This document shows, piece after piece, positions 1 to 10,826 of a stretch of DNA of 64,000 nt. The position numbers and the translations under genes are program-made. The DNA comes from Pseudophaeomoniella oleicola. Lineage: Eukaryota > Ascomycota > Eurotiomycetes > Phaeomoniellales > Phaeomoniellaceae. The stretch spans positions 1 to 64,000 of the forward strand of contig QWDQ01000071.1 in the NCBI GenBank assembly GCA_003868215.1. Direction: 5' to 3'. Each line of letters begins with the position of its first letter. The first letter of the stretch is position 1. The notes under the pieces are model-generated. The model saw only the letters and a program-made list of their open reading frames with translations, searched no databases and had not been told where the DNA came from.

Positions 1-72
<72 letters not shown>

Positions 73-82
73 ACTACTACTA

Positions 83-135
<53 letters not shown>
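1..135. repeat. (CTA)n microsatellite
   Basis: An almost pure CTA trinucleotide tract of about 45 units fills the left edge. It is broken only by two CTAA variants near 70-90. It is not the fungal telomere repeat (TTAGGG/CCCTAA), so it does not mark a chromosome end. The tract continues to the window edge and its full length is unknown. Confidence 0.97.
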
Positions 136-440
136 GTAGTACGTCGCACTAATACCTCCCCCTACGAGAGAAACCCTGTCGCACTTCATCTTCATAGGGA
201 AAGAGTCCGATTTAGTGTTGCCTGGCCGTCGCGGGGATATGTGAGAATCCTTTTCCGCCTTGTTCTCGTCGTGTTCTCGTCGTGTTCTCGTCTTTCGATC
301 AGAGTATCATTTAATTGACTGACTGCTTCTCGTACCGTCTCGTCGTATCCCCGTACACTAAAGATACATGTACTCAATAGGATACATTAATTACCCTCTG
401 ACGCTCTTACGCTCTTATCCTTGCAATGTGCGCCATCACC
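136..440. other. Intergenic, no gene seen
   Basis: This stretch lies between the CTA tract and the doubtful coding region at 441-988. Short frames exist but none has recognisable content. It contains a small GTTCTCGTC repeat (three partial copies near 263-290). Confidence 0.6.
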
Positions 441-988
441 TCACTGCCCATCGGGACTTGCCACGTCGTACCACTCCGTCCTTGTACAGTAGTCGGCGAT
501 CTCCTTCGCACGAAATGGCTTGCATCCTATCTTTGTGGTCGCCAGGCGTTCGTTTCCCTTTCCTTCAATATCCACGAAGTAACGGTTACGCCAGGCGGAT
601 GTACCCGGCGTTCCCCAAAGTAGATTACCCACAGTACGGCCTTGCAAATCAACCATCTCCCTATGTCGTTGATCTTTTCATGTCCACAGTTATCTGCCGG
701 CAGTCCTGGCGCCCATGACGTCCCTTGCTTGACACCACCTCCAGTGGCATCCATTGTCAAGGCTACATGGCATGGTTGGCATGGTGCTAGTACATAGCTG
801 TTGGGGAATCCATCACTCCATCGACCCAAGGTGGGAAGAGCAGTCTTTGGTCCAAGAATATACTTGATATCATCCCTCCATGTGGCCCCCCGGGGATACA
901 GTTTCCTTATCGTCCAACTTTCCGTTGATTGTGCAGCATTATGGCTGCCGAAAACCACGAGAACAATATAGACGAGGCCATCGCGCAC
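441..988 (-). pseudogene. Possible small secreted-type protein in two frames
   Basis: I do not recognise this gene. One minus-strand frame (988 to 527) begins with a hydrophobic stretch (residues 4-14) that could pass for a signal peptide, followed by a CxxC pair and further cysteines. A second minus-strand frame (656 to 441) has equally protein-like composition, with aromatic, Gly and Lys residues in a folded-domain style and further cysteines. The two meet near 650-665, where the reading frame must change. The choices are a frame-shifted gene, a missed splice, a base-call error or chance. The upstream end overlaps, antisense, exon 1 of the methyltransferase at 941-994, so the hydrophobic start may be an artefact and the true start may lie lower. 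Confidence 0.3.
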
Positions 989-2263
989 AATGAGGTTCTT
1001 TACCCTACCATGATAAACCCTTTCCCGGACCTTTGCTTACTGACGATATGTCTAGGCCGAATCAGGGGATGATGGATACAGTGATTCGCTATCTGTGTTG
1101 ACCGAATCCATCCGCTCGTCCATATACGAGCACAAGTTCCAGTATGGCCGACGGTTTCATGCCTACAAGGAGGGCAAATACTTCATGCCCAACGATGAGC
1201 CTGAGCAAGAGCGAATGGATATGCAACATCGCGCCACTTATCTCGCGCTAGGTTGCAAGCTCTCCTTCGCACCCATCGAGTCGCCGTCGAGGGTTCTAGA
1301 CCTTGGTACTGGGACTGGGATCTGGGCCATCGAGTATGCAGATGAACACCCCGATGCCGAGATTTTTGGTGTGGATTTGAGTCCTATCCAGCCGTCTTGG
1401 GTGCCGCCGAACGTGAAGTTCGAGATCGACGATGTGGAAGATACTTGGACTTGGCCCGACAACCATTTCGACCTGATCTACTCTAGACTGATGATTTCCG
1501 GAAGCATTCAGAATGTAAAGGAATACATTGACCAGATCTATCGGTAAGTAATACCAACTTTTTTGGACACACTCCCATTTATTGCTCCCTCCTTCCTCTT
1601 CCTTCCAGAAAAAGAGGGTTGAGAACCAGCACTAATACCTGCGTCTTCTCTTTCCCTTGAAAACAGGCACACAGCACCTGGCGGCTACTTCGAATCCCAC
1701 GAAGTCAAAATCGAAGCCCGCAACGACCGTATCCCCGTCCCCGAAGACTGCCCGATCAACCAATGGGCCAAGAGCATGCGCGAAGGCATCGCGACCATGA
1801 ACCGCAACCTCGCCCCCGACCTCGACGCCGTCGCCGACCTGATGCGCGCCGCCGGTTTCGTCGACGTCACCCTCACCCCCGTCAAACTGCCGCTCGGCCT
1901 GTGGCCCGAAGAGAAGACGCTCAAACAGGCGGGTGCCGTGCAAATGGTGTCGCTGCTCGAAGGGTTGGACAGTATCAGTCTGGCCCTGTTCATGGGCTGT
2001 TTGCATTGGTCGCAGGCCGAGACCGAGGTGTTTTTGGCCGGGGTCAGGAAGGATATGAAGGCGAGGAGAATGGAGGGGTTTTATTGGCCTGGGTATGTTT
2101 CTTCTCTCTGATTTCCGTATTTGCCCTTCCCTTTGCTCTTCCTCCATCCCATTCTTCACAAAACGTATATTTCCACAGAATTTCTGGTGAGAAACATACG
2201 AATGCTAACACAACTCTTTCTCTCTAAAACAGGGCTGTAATCTATGGCAAGAAACCAAACTGA
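941..2263 (+). CDS. LaeA-like class I SAM-dependent methyltransferase
   Basis: Four exons give 332 residues: 941-994, 1056-1543, 1667-2092 and 2233-2263. All junctions are GT...AG and keep frame. The acidic N-terminus (1-35) is followed by a YGRR/YxxG..Y motif around 48-60. The SAM-binding motif I (DLGTGTG, 100-106) comes next, then a VDLSPIQPSW stretch (124-133) typical of the fungal LaeA/TAM-like group (Methyltransf_23). The C-terminus ends in YGKKPN, as usual for this group. The family transfers methyl groups from S-adenosylmethionine to small molecules or proteins. The substrate cannot be told from sequence, and most paralogues are not the global regulator LaeA itself. The gene is convergent with the GH2 gene; their stops are 237 bases apart. 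Confidence 0.9.
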
Positions 2264-2500
2264 ATTGATATCCCCCTCTCAGTCTGTTGTGGATTTTACC
2301 TACCTATCTTATTATCTCATACCCAGACAGGTAGCATACCTACCTATAGCGCAACGCAATAAAGTCTTTTTGAAAACAAATGAACCTTGGATATGAAAAG
2401 AAAAAGAAAAAGAAAAAAAAAGGGGTTCTCAACAACCATTGACATTTTCTCTCGCGTACAATCATTCGCTCTACCGTGAAAAATTTTCCCATCTTCCTAT

Positions 2501-5500
2501 TCATTCCAAATCCACCCCAAACTCCAGAAACCCCTCATCGTCAACCCTCAACGCATACTTTTCTAACGTCTTCGGTCCACAACTCCCCGTCCCGATCCCA
2601 TGATGAAAGCCATCGAGACGCAGCAGCACGTATTCTTTTTGAGCGGGGGTGAGTTCGTGTGGGTGGGTGGCTTTGTCGACGTCGGCGGTTTCGTGGTGGG
2701 TTGCTGTGAAGCTTGTATTCTGCAAAGAAGGGTTGAAGTGGGCTTTTAGAGACGTAGGTGCTGCTGAGGATGGAGAGGGAGAGGAAGATGTAGAGGTAGA
2801 GGTAGAGGTGAGTTGGACCCATCGTACGTCAGTCCGATTCGAACTCTCCTGCGGGAATTCGTACGAAACGAACAACGAAGCGACACTAGGTGCAGACCAG
2901 TTCCCGAACTGTTGCGATAGTTTCTTGTCAGAGTACGATTCGCCGGGCCCGCGACCGAACCAATCGACGCGCTTAAACTGCAGGGGAAGGGCCATGGTGA
3001 AGCCGAAGCGAGGGATGGTCTGAGGCAGATTTTTTCCTGTAGGAGGGAAGGTTTTGACGTCGATGTGGAGCGTGCCGTGGGAGGAGAAGGTGTATTTGGT
3101 GAGGATGGGGATGCTCCAGGAGAGAACTGGGGGGGCGAGGCGGGATTCGACGAGGATTACCGTTGTTGATGAAACGGAGTCGTGGGAGTATTGGACGTTT
3201 TTGGTGGTGTTGGTGGCGAGGTTGACCATGGTCTCGAGCCAGTCTGCGCCATCTCCTGGTCGGTCGTTGTCCGTAAGGGCTCGGTAGATATCGAGCTCTG
3301 GTCCTCGGCCAGCGTGGATGAGTTCTGTCTCGTCCTTAAGCCATGACACGATTTTCCCGCGGATGAGGTCAAAGGTCCAGATAGAGGTTGGAGAAGCAAT
3401 CTCTAATGTAGTAGAAGTTGGCGTGGATACTTTCAACGAAGGAGATGCGAGTTTGGGAGGTGTGTATAGAGTCGGCGGCTTCAGCTGAACTTGGCCCCTG
3501 GCAACTACATGTCCAGCAGGCGCCCAATTGGTTTCCTCTGCCAAGGAGAACGAAACGTTGATGTAGGTCTCCGTCTTCCAAGACGACGAGTCTAGCGGCG
3601 GAAGATGCAACGTGCCTTTCTTCCCCGGTGCGATGGACGGGATTTCCAACTTTCCACCATCTTCAGTGAAGCCATCTCCCACAATCGACCACTTGCACTC
3701 AAGGTGATCTGGAGAGATGAAGTCGTGGCGGTTGATGATCTCGATTTTCTCTACGTCACCACCTAGCACCTGTATCGGCTCGATAGCTTTGGCATATTCG
3801 GTCAACCCCTGCTGAGGTGTATGGTCCGAGAAGAGCATGCCATCCATCACAAAGTTATAGTCGTTCGGTACGTCGCCAAAATCGCCGCCATACCCATAGA
3901 ATTCTTCTCCAGTCGTCGTCTTGGTCTTTAAGCCGTGATTAGCCCATTCCCATTCGAAACCTCCCATAAGCGAAGGATACTTATAGAATGCGTCAATATA
4001 TTCCTTGATAGCTCCGGGACCGTTGCCCATAGCGTGAATATATTCACACAGGACGAGGGGATACTTGATGTTCGGCTTGGAAGCGTACTCTATAATATCG
4101 TCGACAGGAGGGTACATTCTGCTATACACATCGACCGTTTCCACTTCGAAATCACCTTCGTAGTGAACCGGTCGCGTATCGTCGTGAGCCTTGATCCAGT
4201 CGTACATGGACTGAATGTTACGGCCATAGAACGCTTCATTACCCAGTGACCACATCACAACACAGGCATGATTCTTGTCTCGCGTAACCAATTGCTCTGC
4301 ACGGTCGACATACGCCTTCTCCCAGTCTGGATTATCTGTCGTCCACTTACCGTTGATTTTGTTTAGCATCAGTTTCTTGTTCCAAGTGGGCAGCGATCGT
4401 TCAGGTTCCGGCAACGCCAATTCTTCAATTATAAGGAAGCCGTGACACTCAAGGTCTGCTTCATCCAAAACCCAGATTCCGAGCTCATCGCACAAGTCAT
4501 ATAGACGGGGATCACTGGGCTGGTGGCATGTCCTGAGGGCATTGATGTTGTGCCGTTTCATGGTCAGGAGGTCATTCTTCATGAAATCGTACGGAACAGC
4601 CCGACCGAACGAGGGATGATGCTCATGACGATTTGCTCCACGGAAGACAACTTTCTGGCCATTGACCAGATAGACGCCATTCTTAATTTCGATCCTCCGA
4701 AATCCCACCCTTTGAGGGATGACTTGCTCCCCGAATGTCAGGACTAGATTGTAGAGATATGGAGTTTCAGCCGTCCACTTATGGGGGTCCTTGACTTGGA
4801 TCCTGAAATGAACTCGGCCGTCTTTACCTACCGCTTCACTGGCAGAAGCTATTTCAAGTCCTTGTGCGTCTGACAAGCTGAGCTTCACATCCCCGCTCCT
4901 GAAGACGTCGGCGGACACTGTCAGCGTAGCGTCTCTGTACTGGTCATCCAGAATAGTCTTGATATGAAAATCCTGGATATGCCGCTTAGGGAATGCAAGG
5001 ACACGGACATCCCTGTAGATTCCACTGAACCTCCACTGGTCCTGATCTTCGATGTAGCTGCCATCACAGTACTGGTATACTTGTACACCGAGGGTGTTCC
5101 GACCTGACCATCTGACGTGATCAGTAATATCAAATTCGAATGGGTTCCGCGATCCCTGAGAATAACCGATCTCCTTTCCATTCAAAAACACAGAAGCGGC
5201 AGAGTCGACTCCTTCAAAGCGTAGACGGATCTGTTGATCCCCGAAAGTGGCCGGGATTTGAAAGTCCCTTAGGTAACTGCCGGTCTCGTTGACAGTGAAA
5301 GGCGGGTTTGGTGGATCAACAGGAAACGGGTATTGAACATTGACATATTGTGGACCTTTCCCGTGCCCTTGCAATTGCCAAATACCTGGAACTTGGATGT
5401 TATCCCACGATGAAGCGTCAAAGTTGGAAAGGGTGATGCCCTGTGGAGCCTCGAATGAATTTCGAGCGAGATGGAACTTCCAATCACCACTTAGCAGTAC

Positions 5501-5647
5501 CGACTGGGATTTTGTCCAGTCATGGGTCAAAGCATCGGACTTGGTGGCATAAGAGAAGAAATTTGCCCGTGGAGGTAAGGTGCCTTCATGGAGGATGGTG
5601 AGATCCGCCCATTTAGGTTTCCGCGAGGGAAACGATGAAGCCATCAC
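2501..5647 (-). CDS. GH2 beta-galactosidase (LacZ-type)
   Basis: A single exon encodes 1048 residues (1047 from the second Met). This is the normal length for LacZ-type enzymes. Domains in order are an N-terminal sugar-binding jelly roll (about 40-220), an Ig-like sandwich (220-330), a TIM barrel (about 330-630), a second Ig-like domain and a C-terminal small-chain beta-sandwich. The acid/base glutamate sits in WSLGNE at residue 471 and the nucleophile in LCEY at 535. The enzyme hydrolyses terminal beta-galactosides such as lactose or galactan side chains. No signal peptide is visible, so an intracellular enzyme is likely. A Ser/Thr-rich low-complexity insert (near 2755-2810) interrupts the C-terminal domain. 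A bacterial origin is possible, because LacZ-type GH2 is patchy in fungi and the gene has no intron, but this is inference. Confidence 0.93.
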   Translation of the reverse strand: MMASSFPSRKPKWADLTILHEGTLPPRANFFSYATKSDALTHDWTKSQSVLLSGDWKFHLARNSFEAPQGITLSNFDASSWDNIQVPGIWQLQGHGKGPQYVNVQYPFPVDPPNPPFTVNETGSYLRDFQIPATFGDQQIRLRFEGVDSAASVFLNGKEIGYSQGSRNPFEFDITDHVRWSGRNTLGVQVYQYCDGSYIEDQDQWRFSGIYRDVRVLAFPKRHIQDFHIKTILDDQYRDATLTVSADVFRSGDVKLSLSDAQGLEIASASEAVGKDGRVHFRIQVKDPHKWTAETPYLYNLVLTFGEQVIPQRVGFRRIEIKNGVYLVNGQKVVFRGANRHEHHPSFGRAVPYDFMKNDLLTMKRHNINALRTCHQPSDPRLYDLCDELGIWVLDEADLECHGFLIIEELALPEPERSLPTWNKKLMLNKINGKWTTDNPDWEKAYVDRAEQLVTRDKNHACVVMWSLGNEAFYGRNIQSMYDWIKAHDDTRPVHYEGDFEVETVDVYSRMYPPVDDIIEYASKPNIKYPLVLCEYIHAMGNGPGAIKEYIDAFYKYPSLMGGFEWEWANHGLKTKTTTGEEFYGYGGDFGDVPNDYNFVMDGMLFSDHTPQQGLTEYAKAIEPIQVLGGDVEKIEIINRHDFISPDHLECKWSIVGDGFTEDGGKLEIPSIAPGKKGTLHLPPLDSSSWKTETYINVSFSLAEETNWAPAGHVVARGQVQLKPPTLYTPPKLASPSLKVSTPTSTTLEIASPTSIWTFDLIRGKIVSWLKDETELIHAGRGPELDIYRALTDNDRPGDGADWLETMVNLATNTTKNVQYSHDSVSSTTVILVESRLAPPVLSWSIPILTKYTFSSHGTLHIDVKTFPPTGKNLPQTIPRFGFTMALPLQFKRVDWFGRGPGESYSDKKLSQQFGNWSAPSVASLFVSYEFPQESSNRTDVRWVQLTSTSTSTSSSPSPSSAAPTSLKAHFNPSLQNTSFTATHHETADVDKATHPHELTPAQKEYVLLRLDGFHHGIGTGSCGPKTLEKYALRVDDEGFLEFGVDLE

Positions 5648-6787
5648 ACTCTTGATACCAAAGACGACGCTGATAGTCGACGACGCAAGGCAATGCGAGA
5701 CGAGAATACCAAGAACAAGGCCTAGGGAGTGTCAGACGATAAAAGCATATCGTACCTCGAAGGCAGCATCTGATAACGTCTTCGACACTGGCTGCCATAC
5801 GTAGTAAAGCATCGGATAGGTCATCACATCTCGCAAGAGGCGCTACCGGGATCTGCTTGGTAACTAATTGTGGTGCGGTGTAACGGTGTCTCTCCGATCC
5901 TGTGCATCTCGCCATATTGATATGCAGGAATCCGACGATCAGATGGTCATCCCTGCAATATGTTAACCGAGCCAACAACGTGACTAATTCAGTCACTTCC
6001 ATGTAACATTACTTTGCCAAGTATCTTCTCTCGATGTGCTAGCAATGTTCTATGAAGCGACCGAGGCACGGACGGATTCGTCCTCGTAACATCCATCTTT
6101 GTTCTCTTCAGTTCTCTTAACACGGCCCTAGCTTCTCCTGTATACATCTATGTGCCCTTGTCCATATCTTCTCTGACAAGAGGAACAACAAACAGGTCAG
6201 TACTGCGGGACGAATCTGTTCGTTATTTAAGGCGATAAGAGAATGCTTGGAAGCCAAGAGAATATATATTGCCTGCAAATAATGACTTTACCGTAGTACT
6301 CCCTTTACTCCAATTGCTACTCACGAGGTCAATTAATTCATCGAGTAGCACAGTCGAAAGGTGTCTTGTCGCCTCCTCTATCATGTGCGTGACAGCGCTC
6401 CATCGTAGAGTGATTGGTATCCACAACCGTTACAAGCACCTCAAATCTGCTTCTTGCTTCTCTATCGCGCCTATGAGAAGACCTCCAGCGAAATGCAAGG
6501 GTTCTCAAATATGTATGATTTCCACCACCACCTCCCGGACATTGCGCATTGGTGCTAAGGACAAAGATGGTATATGGCATACCTTATCTGCCGGTAGTTC
6601 CTGTATCAGTCCTTGAAGCCGCTCTTGCTCGTCCATACTGGCCCCGACGTTGAACTCTGCCTCGAGGATGATGCTTCGTTCGGCTTTCATATCCAGGTCG
6701 TGAAGCAATGAGTTTGACGGACAACCATCGAGTAGTCTGGCTATGACCGTAGACCATACCAATTGTCCTCATCGAAGCTAGGAGCCA
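5648..6787. other. Intergenic with possible decayed minus-strand frame
   Basis: This is the 5' region of the GH2 gene plus about 0.6 kb beyond. One minus-strand frame is open in three consecutive pieces between 6762 and 6223. They amount to about 180 codons with two in-frame stops, one TGA at 6505-6507 and one TAA near 6438. The middle piece reads as plausible amphipathic protein. It may be a decayed host gene or chance. Nothing else is recognisable. Confidence 0.35.
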
Positions 6788-7753
6788 TCACACCTTATTG
6801 ACATCTCTGATCCACTTGATGAAATATGCAACGTCCTTGGCGACCACACCTTGAACTCCCAGTTTCTGTACAGCCAGTGGGACATTGCCCTTGGCATCGC
6901 TAGTTGTCGCCATGATCCATTCAATCTGTCCCTCCTTCGTTGTTGTCTCTGGATGTTGTTGACCATTGTTGATAGATGGTGCTGACTTGACTTTTTTAAC
7001 CCTCTCCACAGCCGCATAAGCACCGATCACAACCTTTGATCGTTTCTGTTTCGTATCGCCTTCAGTAACATTTCTAGCCGATGCATAGAAAGAAGTCGGG
7101 GTAGTCTCGGCAGACAACGACACTGGAATTGTTACAGCGATGAACCCGTCCTCTATCCTGCCTTCCGTGGTGTCCATAAGTACGTTGGCCGTCACGACTA
7201 GCACAGGGAAACATCTTGCCTTCAGCGGAAACTGTAGCTCATGACACATCTCATAGATACCCATTGTCACTGCACTGAAACCGGGTATCCGCCCTTGCGC
7301 CTCGAGTTCCTTCACTTCCTTGCCCCAGTCTAGAACGTGGTACGCATCATATAAGGTTGGCGTAAAATCCATCTCGTGCTTACTGTGGTCATCCTTCAGA
7401 CCGAACACAAACTCGTCCCATTCTGCTGTACCAGGGGCCTTTTGATCAACGTGATAGCTCCTGCGAGCAGCCCAGAAGTCTTTGGTCTCAGGCGCCGTAT
7501 GCGTAAGGATGTCAACGGAGGACGTGGAGGGAGAAGCGGATTTAGTGCCAGTTTTGCGAAAAGTAGAGGGGCTGTTGAAAGTTTGTGAAAACGTGAGACC
7601 TTCAGATAGGAGACTGTTCACGAAGGAGACGAGGGACGGTCGCTGCACGGCTGAACCAGACTCTGACGGGTCAGGAAGCAAGTAATGAGGTGGAAGAGAT
7701 GCAGCAGGGAGCGGTTTCAGACTGAGAAGAGGAGAGGCAGCGCGAGAGGACAT
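6788..7753 (-). CDS. DUF3074 (START-like) domain protein
   Basis: A single exon encodes 321 residues, starting at the second Met of a longer frame that opens at 7852. I chose 7753 because the upstream 33 residues look unconserved and the following Ser/Pro/Leu-rich start is typical. A Ser/Thr-rich N-terminal third with an SFT(F/S)-like helical segment leads into a conserved C-terminal half. That half ends in a block with IEWIMATTSDAKGN followed by FIKWI near the C-terminus, matching the fungal DUF3074 signature. The fold is START/SRPBCC-like, and the family is thought to bind hydrophobic ligands but has no proven role. No signal peptide or transmembrane helix is visible, so it is probably cytosolic. 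Confidence 0.75.
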   Translation of the reverse strand: MSSRAASPLLSLKPLPAASLPPHYLLPDPSESGSAVQRPSLVSFVNSLLSEGLTFSQTFNSPSTFRKTGTKSASPSTSSVDILTHTAPETKDFWAARRSYHVDQKAPGTAEWDEFVFGLKDDHSKHEMDFTPTLYDAYHVLDWGKEVKELEAQGRIPGFSAVTMGIYEMCHELQFPLKARCFPVLVVTANVLMDTTEGRIEDGFIAVTIPVSLSAETTPTSFYASARNVTEGDTKQKRSKVVIGAYAAVERVKKVKSAPSINNGQQHPETTTKEGQIEWIMATTSDAKGNVPLAVQKLGVQGVVAKDVAYFIKWIRDVNKV

Positions 7754-8417
7754 GACGAAGGGAAAAGACTGAATGGCCGATTTGTGTGACCTGTGGTACT
7801 GATTACTTGTGAACTGAACGGCACGTTTTGGAAAGAAGCAAAGTGAAGTCACAGGAACTTATCGTATACTTCGCGATGCAGCTTCTTCACATAGGAAAGG
7901 CATTGATCATTCATCAAGTTTGCGCGCTGGGTGAGGGATGCGATCCTCAGAGCTCTCGATACACGATATGTTTCATGAATGATGTACGCCTCTGGTCTCC
8001 CTTAACGCGTGCTGATGTCACTCAGGGTCTCAGGAACACTGAATTACTAGGTAGCACATTAGGTAAGAACCGCCTTTTACCGCCTAAGTTTGGGGGATCA
8101 GTCGGGGGATCAGTCGGGGGTTGCCTTAGTCACTTCTCTCCACAAAGCTTGTCTCGAATAATTACTGTGGACAGGAATTATCCAACACTTCACTGACTGA
8201 ATATCTGTTGAATTGAATATGATCGCATCACGAATCCAAGCATTAGATGGTGCACACATATTTTAATCGAGTGATCACCCCCGTGAATGTGAGATAGGCT
8301 ACTACTAGCCAGTGTGGCAAGATGCGCCCTTCATACTATCTATGTACATTGCAACCTCAAGTATCCGTTGAGCTACTGGAAGGAATACGACTTGTCAAAC
8401 CATCCGACCACAGCAAA
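7754..8417. other. Intergenic between DUF3074 and GH28 genes
   Basis: This holds the promoter of the DUF3074 gene and the 3' flank of the polygalacturonase gene. A 12-base unit (GGGGGATCAGTC) occurs in two perfect tandem copies at 8092-8115, followed by a third partial copy. No gene is seen. Confidence 0.6.
8092..8120. repeat. Two-copy 12-base tandem repeat
   Basis: Two perfect copies of GGGGGATCAGTC plus a partial third lie in the upstream flank of the DUF3074 gene. Confidence 0.85.
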
Positions 8418-9730
8418 TTACACGCAGCTGAAGTCTCCAGTCGGTTGTACATTACAGCTACTGTTACCTCCGCCCACGACACTGATGTTGCTGAAAGTGA
8501 AGTTCGTGCAGCTACCCTCACCACACAGGATGTAATAATTCGTTGCATTCTCCTCCGCAGTACCACGAACGTTCTCAATATTAACACCCGTAATGGTGAA
8601 TCCATTACTGGGAGTACCAGTTGGGCCCCCATTGAGGTAATCTTCTTGGATGTCAATGCCGTACTTGCTGATGTTACTGACCTGGATGTCAGAGTATGTT
8701 ATGTTGGCGATGTATCCGGTAGTGTTGTAATTCGTCTTGATGCGGCAACCGTTCTGCGAGTTGAGTACGGTAGAGGATGTGAAGGAAATGTTCGTCACAT
8801 TGTTGTCTATGGTGGTGTTAGTCATGATACGTAAGTAGGGATCAAGCTATGGAAGGGATAGAGGGAGGCCGACTTGATTTTCCTCCTACACTGCCAATAC
8901 TCAAACCATGGCCACCATCACAGTGCATATTGGAGACTTGGATGTTGTCGCCGCTAGTGATGGCTACGCAATCATCTTGATTCAGCACTGTACTGTTGTA
9001 CAAGCTTGTGTTATTGGAATCTGCAATGTCGAAGCCGTCCGTATTATGAGCAGCGGCAAGACCATTCGAATGATTATTCGGAGCATGTCCAGCAGTATTG
9101 TTCAGGACGACCGAATAGACAGACAAATTTGCGCAGTTGTTGATGATGAAGCCATGGACCGGATAATTTTGGATGTACAGGTCATGGATCGCCGATGAGC
9201 CTAGGATTCTGCTTGCAGTGATGAAGTGGTTCGGTCTGTAGATCGGGTGCTCAGTAACAACCACCAAGAGTCAAGGAGAGTTCCTCACTTTGCAACACCA
9301 CCATTGGATCCGAGACCATCCCACCACGCTTGGCCGTTTCCATCTAGAACAGCATCTGCTTCAGCCGAGACGTCGATATCTGTGCCACCAATGTTGATGA
9401 GATTATAGTTCGCGTTCCCGTATTCGAAAGTCTATACCATTGGTGAGTACGAGCTCTCTTGCTGGGGGTTGTCGTCCATACCGTGCGTCCAGAGAATACC
9501 ACCTTACTGCCTGTCTTCAATTTCGACAAATCCAGGGTCGACCTCCCCGGAACGGTAACATCTTGAATGACGATGGAAGTGCACGAAGCCACCGCTGCTG
9601 ATATAGACGCATACGCTGTCACTGTACATGTTCCACTCGAGGTGGCGGAAGGAGCGGACGTGCTCGCAGCTGGAGCACTTGCTGCAGAGATCAATGAGAC
9701 CTTCAGGCTTGCAACCAGCAGCCACAACAT
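8418..9730 (-). CDS. GH28 endopolygalacturonase, secreted
   Basis: Four exons on the minus strand give 380 residues: 9730-9482, 9431-9289, 9235-8874 and 8806-8418. Introns are 50, 53 and 67 bases. A signal peptide covers about residues 1-20 ([18 protein letters not shown]). The parallel beta-helix carries the GH28 catalytic motifs [26 protein letters not shown] and RIKT. The enzyme hydrolyses alpha-1,4 galacturonic bonds in homogalacturonan outside the cell. Intron 3 has the poor donor GTCGGC. I placed it because it alone gives in-frame GGKSNN joining and because a GACTAAC branch site lies just before the CATAG acceptor. Length is normal for endo-acting fungal enzymes. Confidence 0.93.
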
Positions 9731-10826
9731 CGATTTCTCTGGAAGTATGTTAGAAAATACAGTGTCCTGGAGGAATGACAGAGCCGCCACTACCAGTCAA
9801 CTTCATCTCGATTTCTCTTTTGCCTGCAAAGTAATGAACGAATGAATATGAAGCAGATGCAAGTGAGGCTCGTCACCAACACCTCTATTGTATAGAAAAT
9901 GAGCGCGGTCTTTCTTGGTGATCGATCAGAACTACCGGGCCAGATCTCATCTCAAGACGGGTGATTTATGTGATTTCTCCATGGAAAGTGCATTCAGGGA
10001 GCAAGGCCTTTTGTAAAATTGGGCTGGACTCTGATAGAGCCTTGTTGATTGACTCAGGACTCGGACACTTTGGGTTGTATCAACTAGATTGACCAGAAAA
10101 GTCGGACCGTTTCAACCTCGGTCGTCCAATCTGTATCCTTTAAGCCAAGTTATGTGCCTACCTGAGTATCCATTTATTGATATTTTCATCCTGTGTCTAT
10201 TAAAGATTACCTCTGTAAGGTCTCGTTGGTGAAACATCTGATATTCGCGGGGTTGAAGTGAAGAGGCAGTTGAGTGAGTGTACGTAGTAATATATTTAAT
10301 TGAGGAGGTACTCTGATCAGGTCCACACGGAGAAACCATGATTCCGCGAATCCCCACGCCCCTTTTATCCTACAATTACCCTTCGAGTCTTTTCAACGTC
10401 AATCCTTGACCTCTCCCCGCCTTTCTTGTTTCCTGCTTTACTCGATTCGTCTTGTACCTTGATTCGCAATGCCTTCCATATAGTTCCGACCGGCCGGTGA
10501 GCTTTATCAGGACAGCTCTTTTATTAACCAGAAGGCAGTTCTCCCTCAAGCTACGTCAATTAGAGGTCAGACTGCGCAAGGATTGATGAGATCTGGCTCT
10601 GGCTCAGGCACAGGACTGGCTACATTCAGGCTGAATCATGGCATCTCCCTCTGGCAGGGCAGACCTGTACTTCGTCACTTGTGGCGTGTTCTCGAGTAGC
10701 TTCCAAACGAGATGCGGATGTACGCCAGTTGTTACAAAAGGTTGAGGGAGCCGACTTCGATACTATGGTAGGTGCTTGCCAATAGCTATACGTGTATGCA
10801 CACTGTGTGTATAGTTGTCTCTGATA
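9731..10826. promoter_or_regulatory. Shared divergent upstream region of GH28 and GH3
   Basis: About 1.1 kb separates the starts of the divergent polygalacturonase and GH3 genes, so both promoters must lie here. No coding region is convincing. A TATATTTAAT stretch near 10290 is a possible core element. I could not assign carbon-regulator sites with confidence. Confidence 0.55.

Noticed and set aside
1-135. CTA tract as a telomere
   Set aside because: Fungal telomeres are normally TTAGGG/CCCTAA. The unit here is a plain trinucleotide.
8322-8834. 170-codon plus-strand frame as a gene
   Set aside because: It is antisense to the last exon of the polygalacturonase gene, whose motifs are clear.
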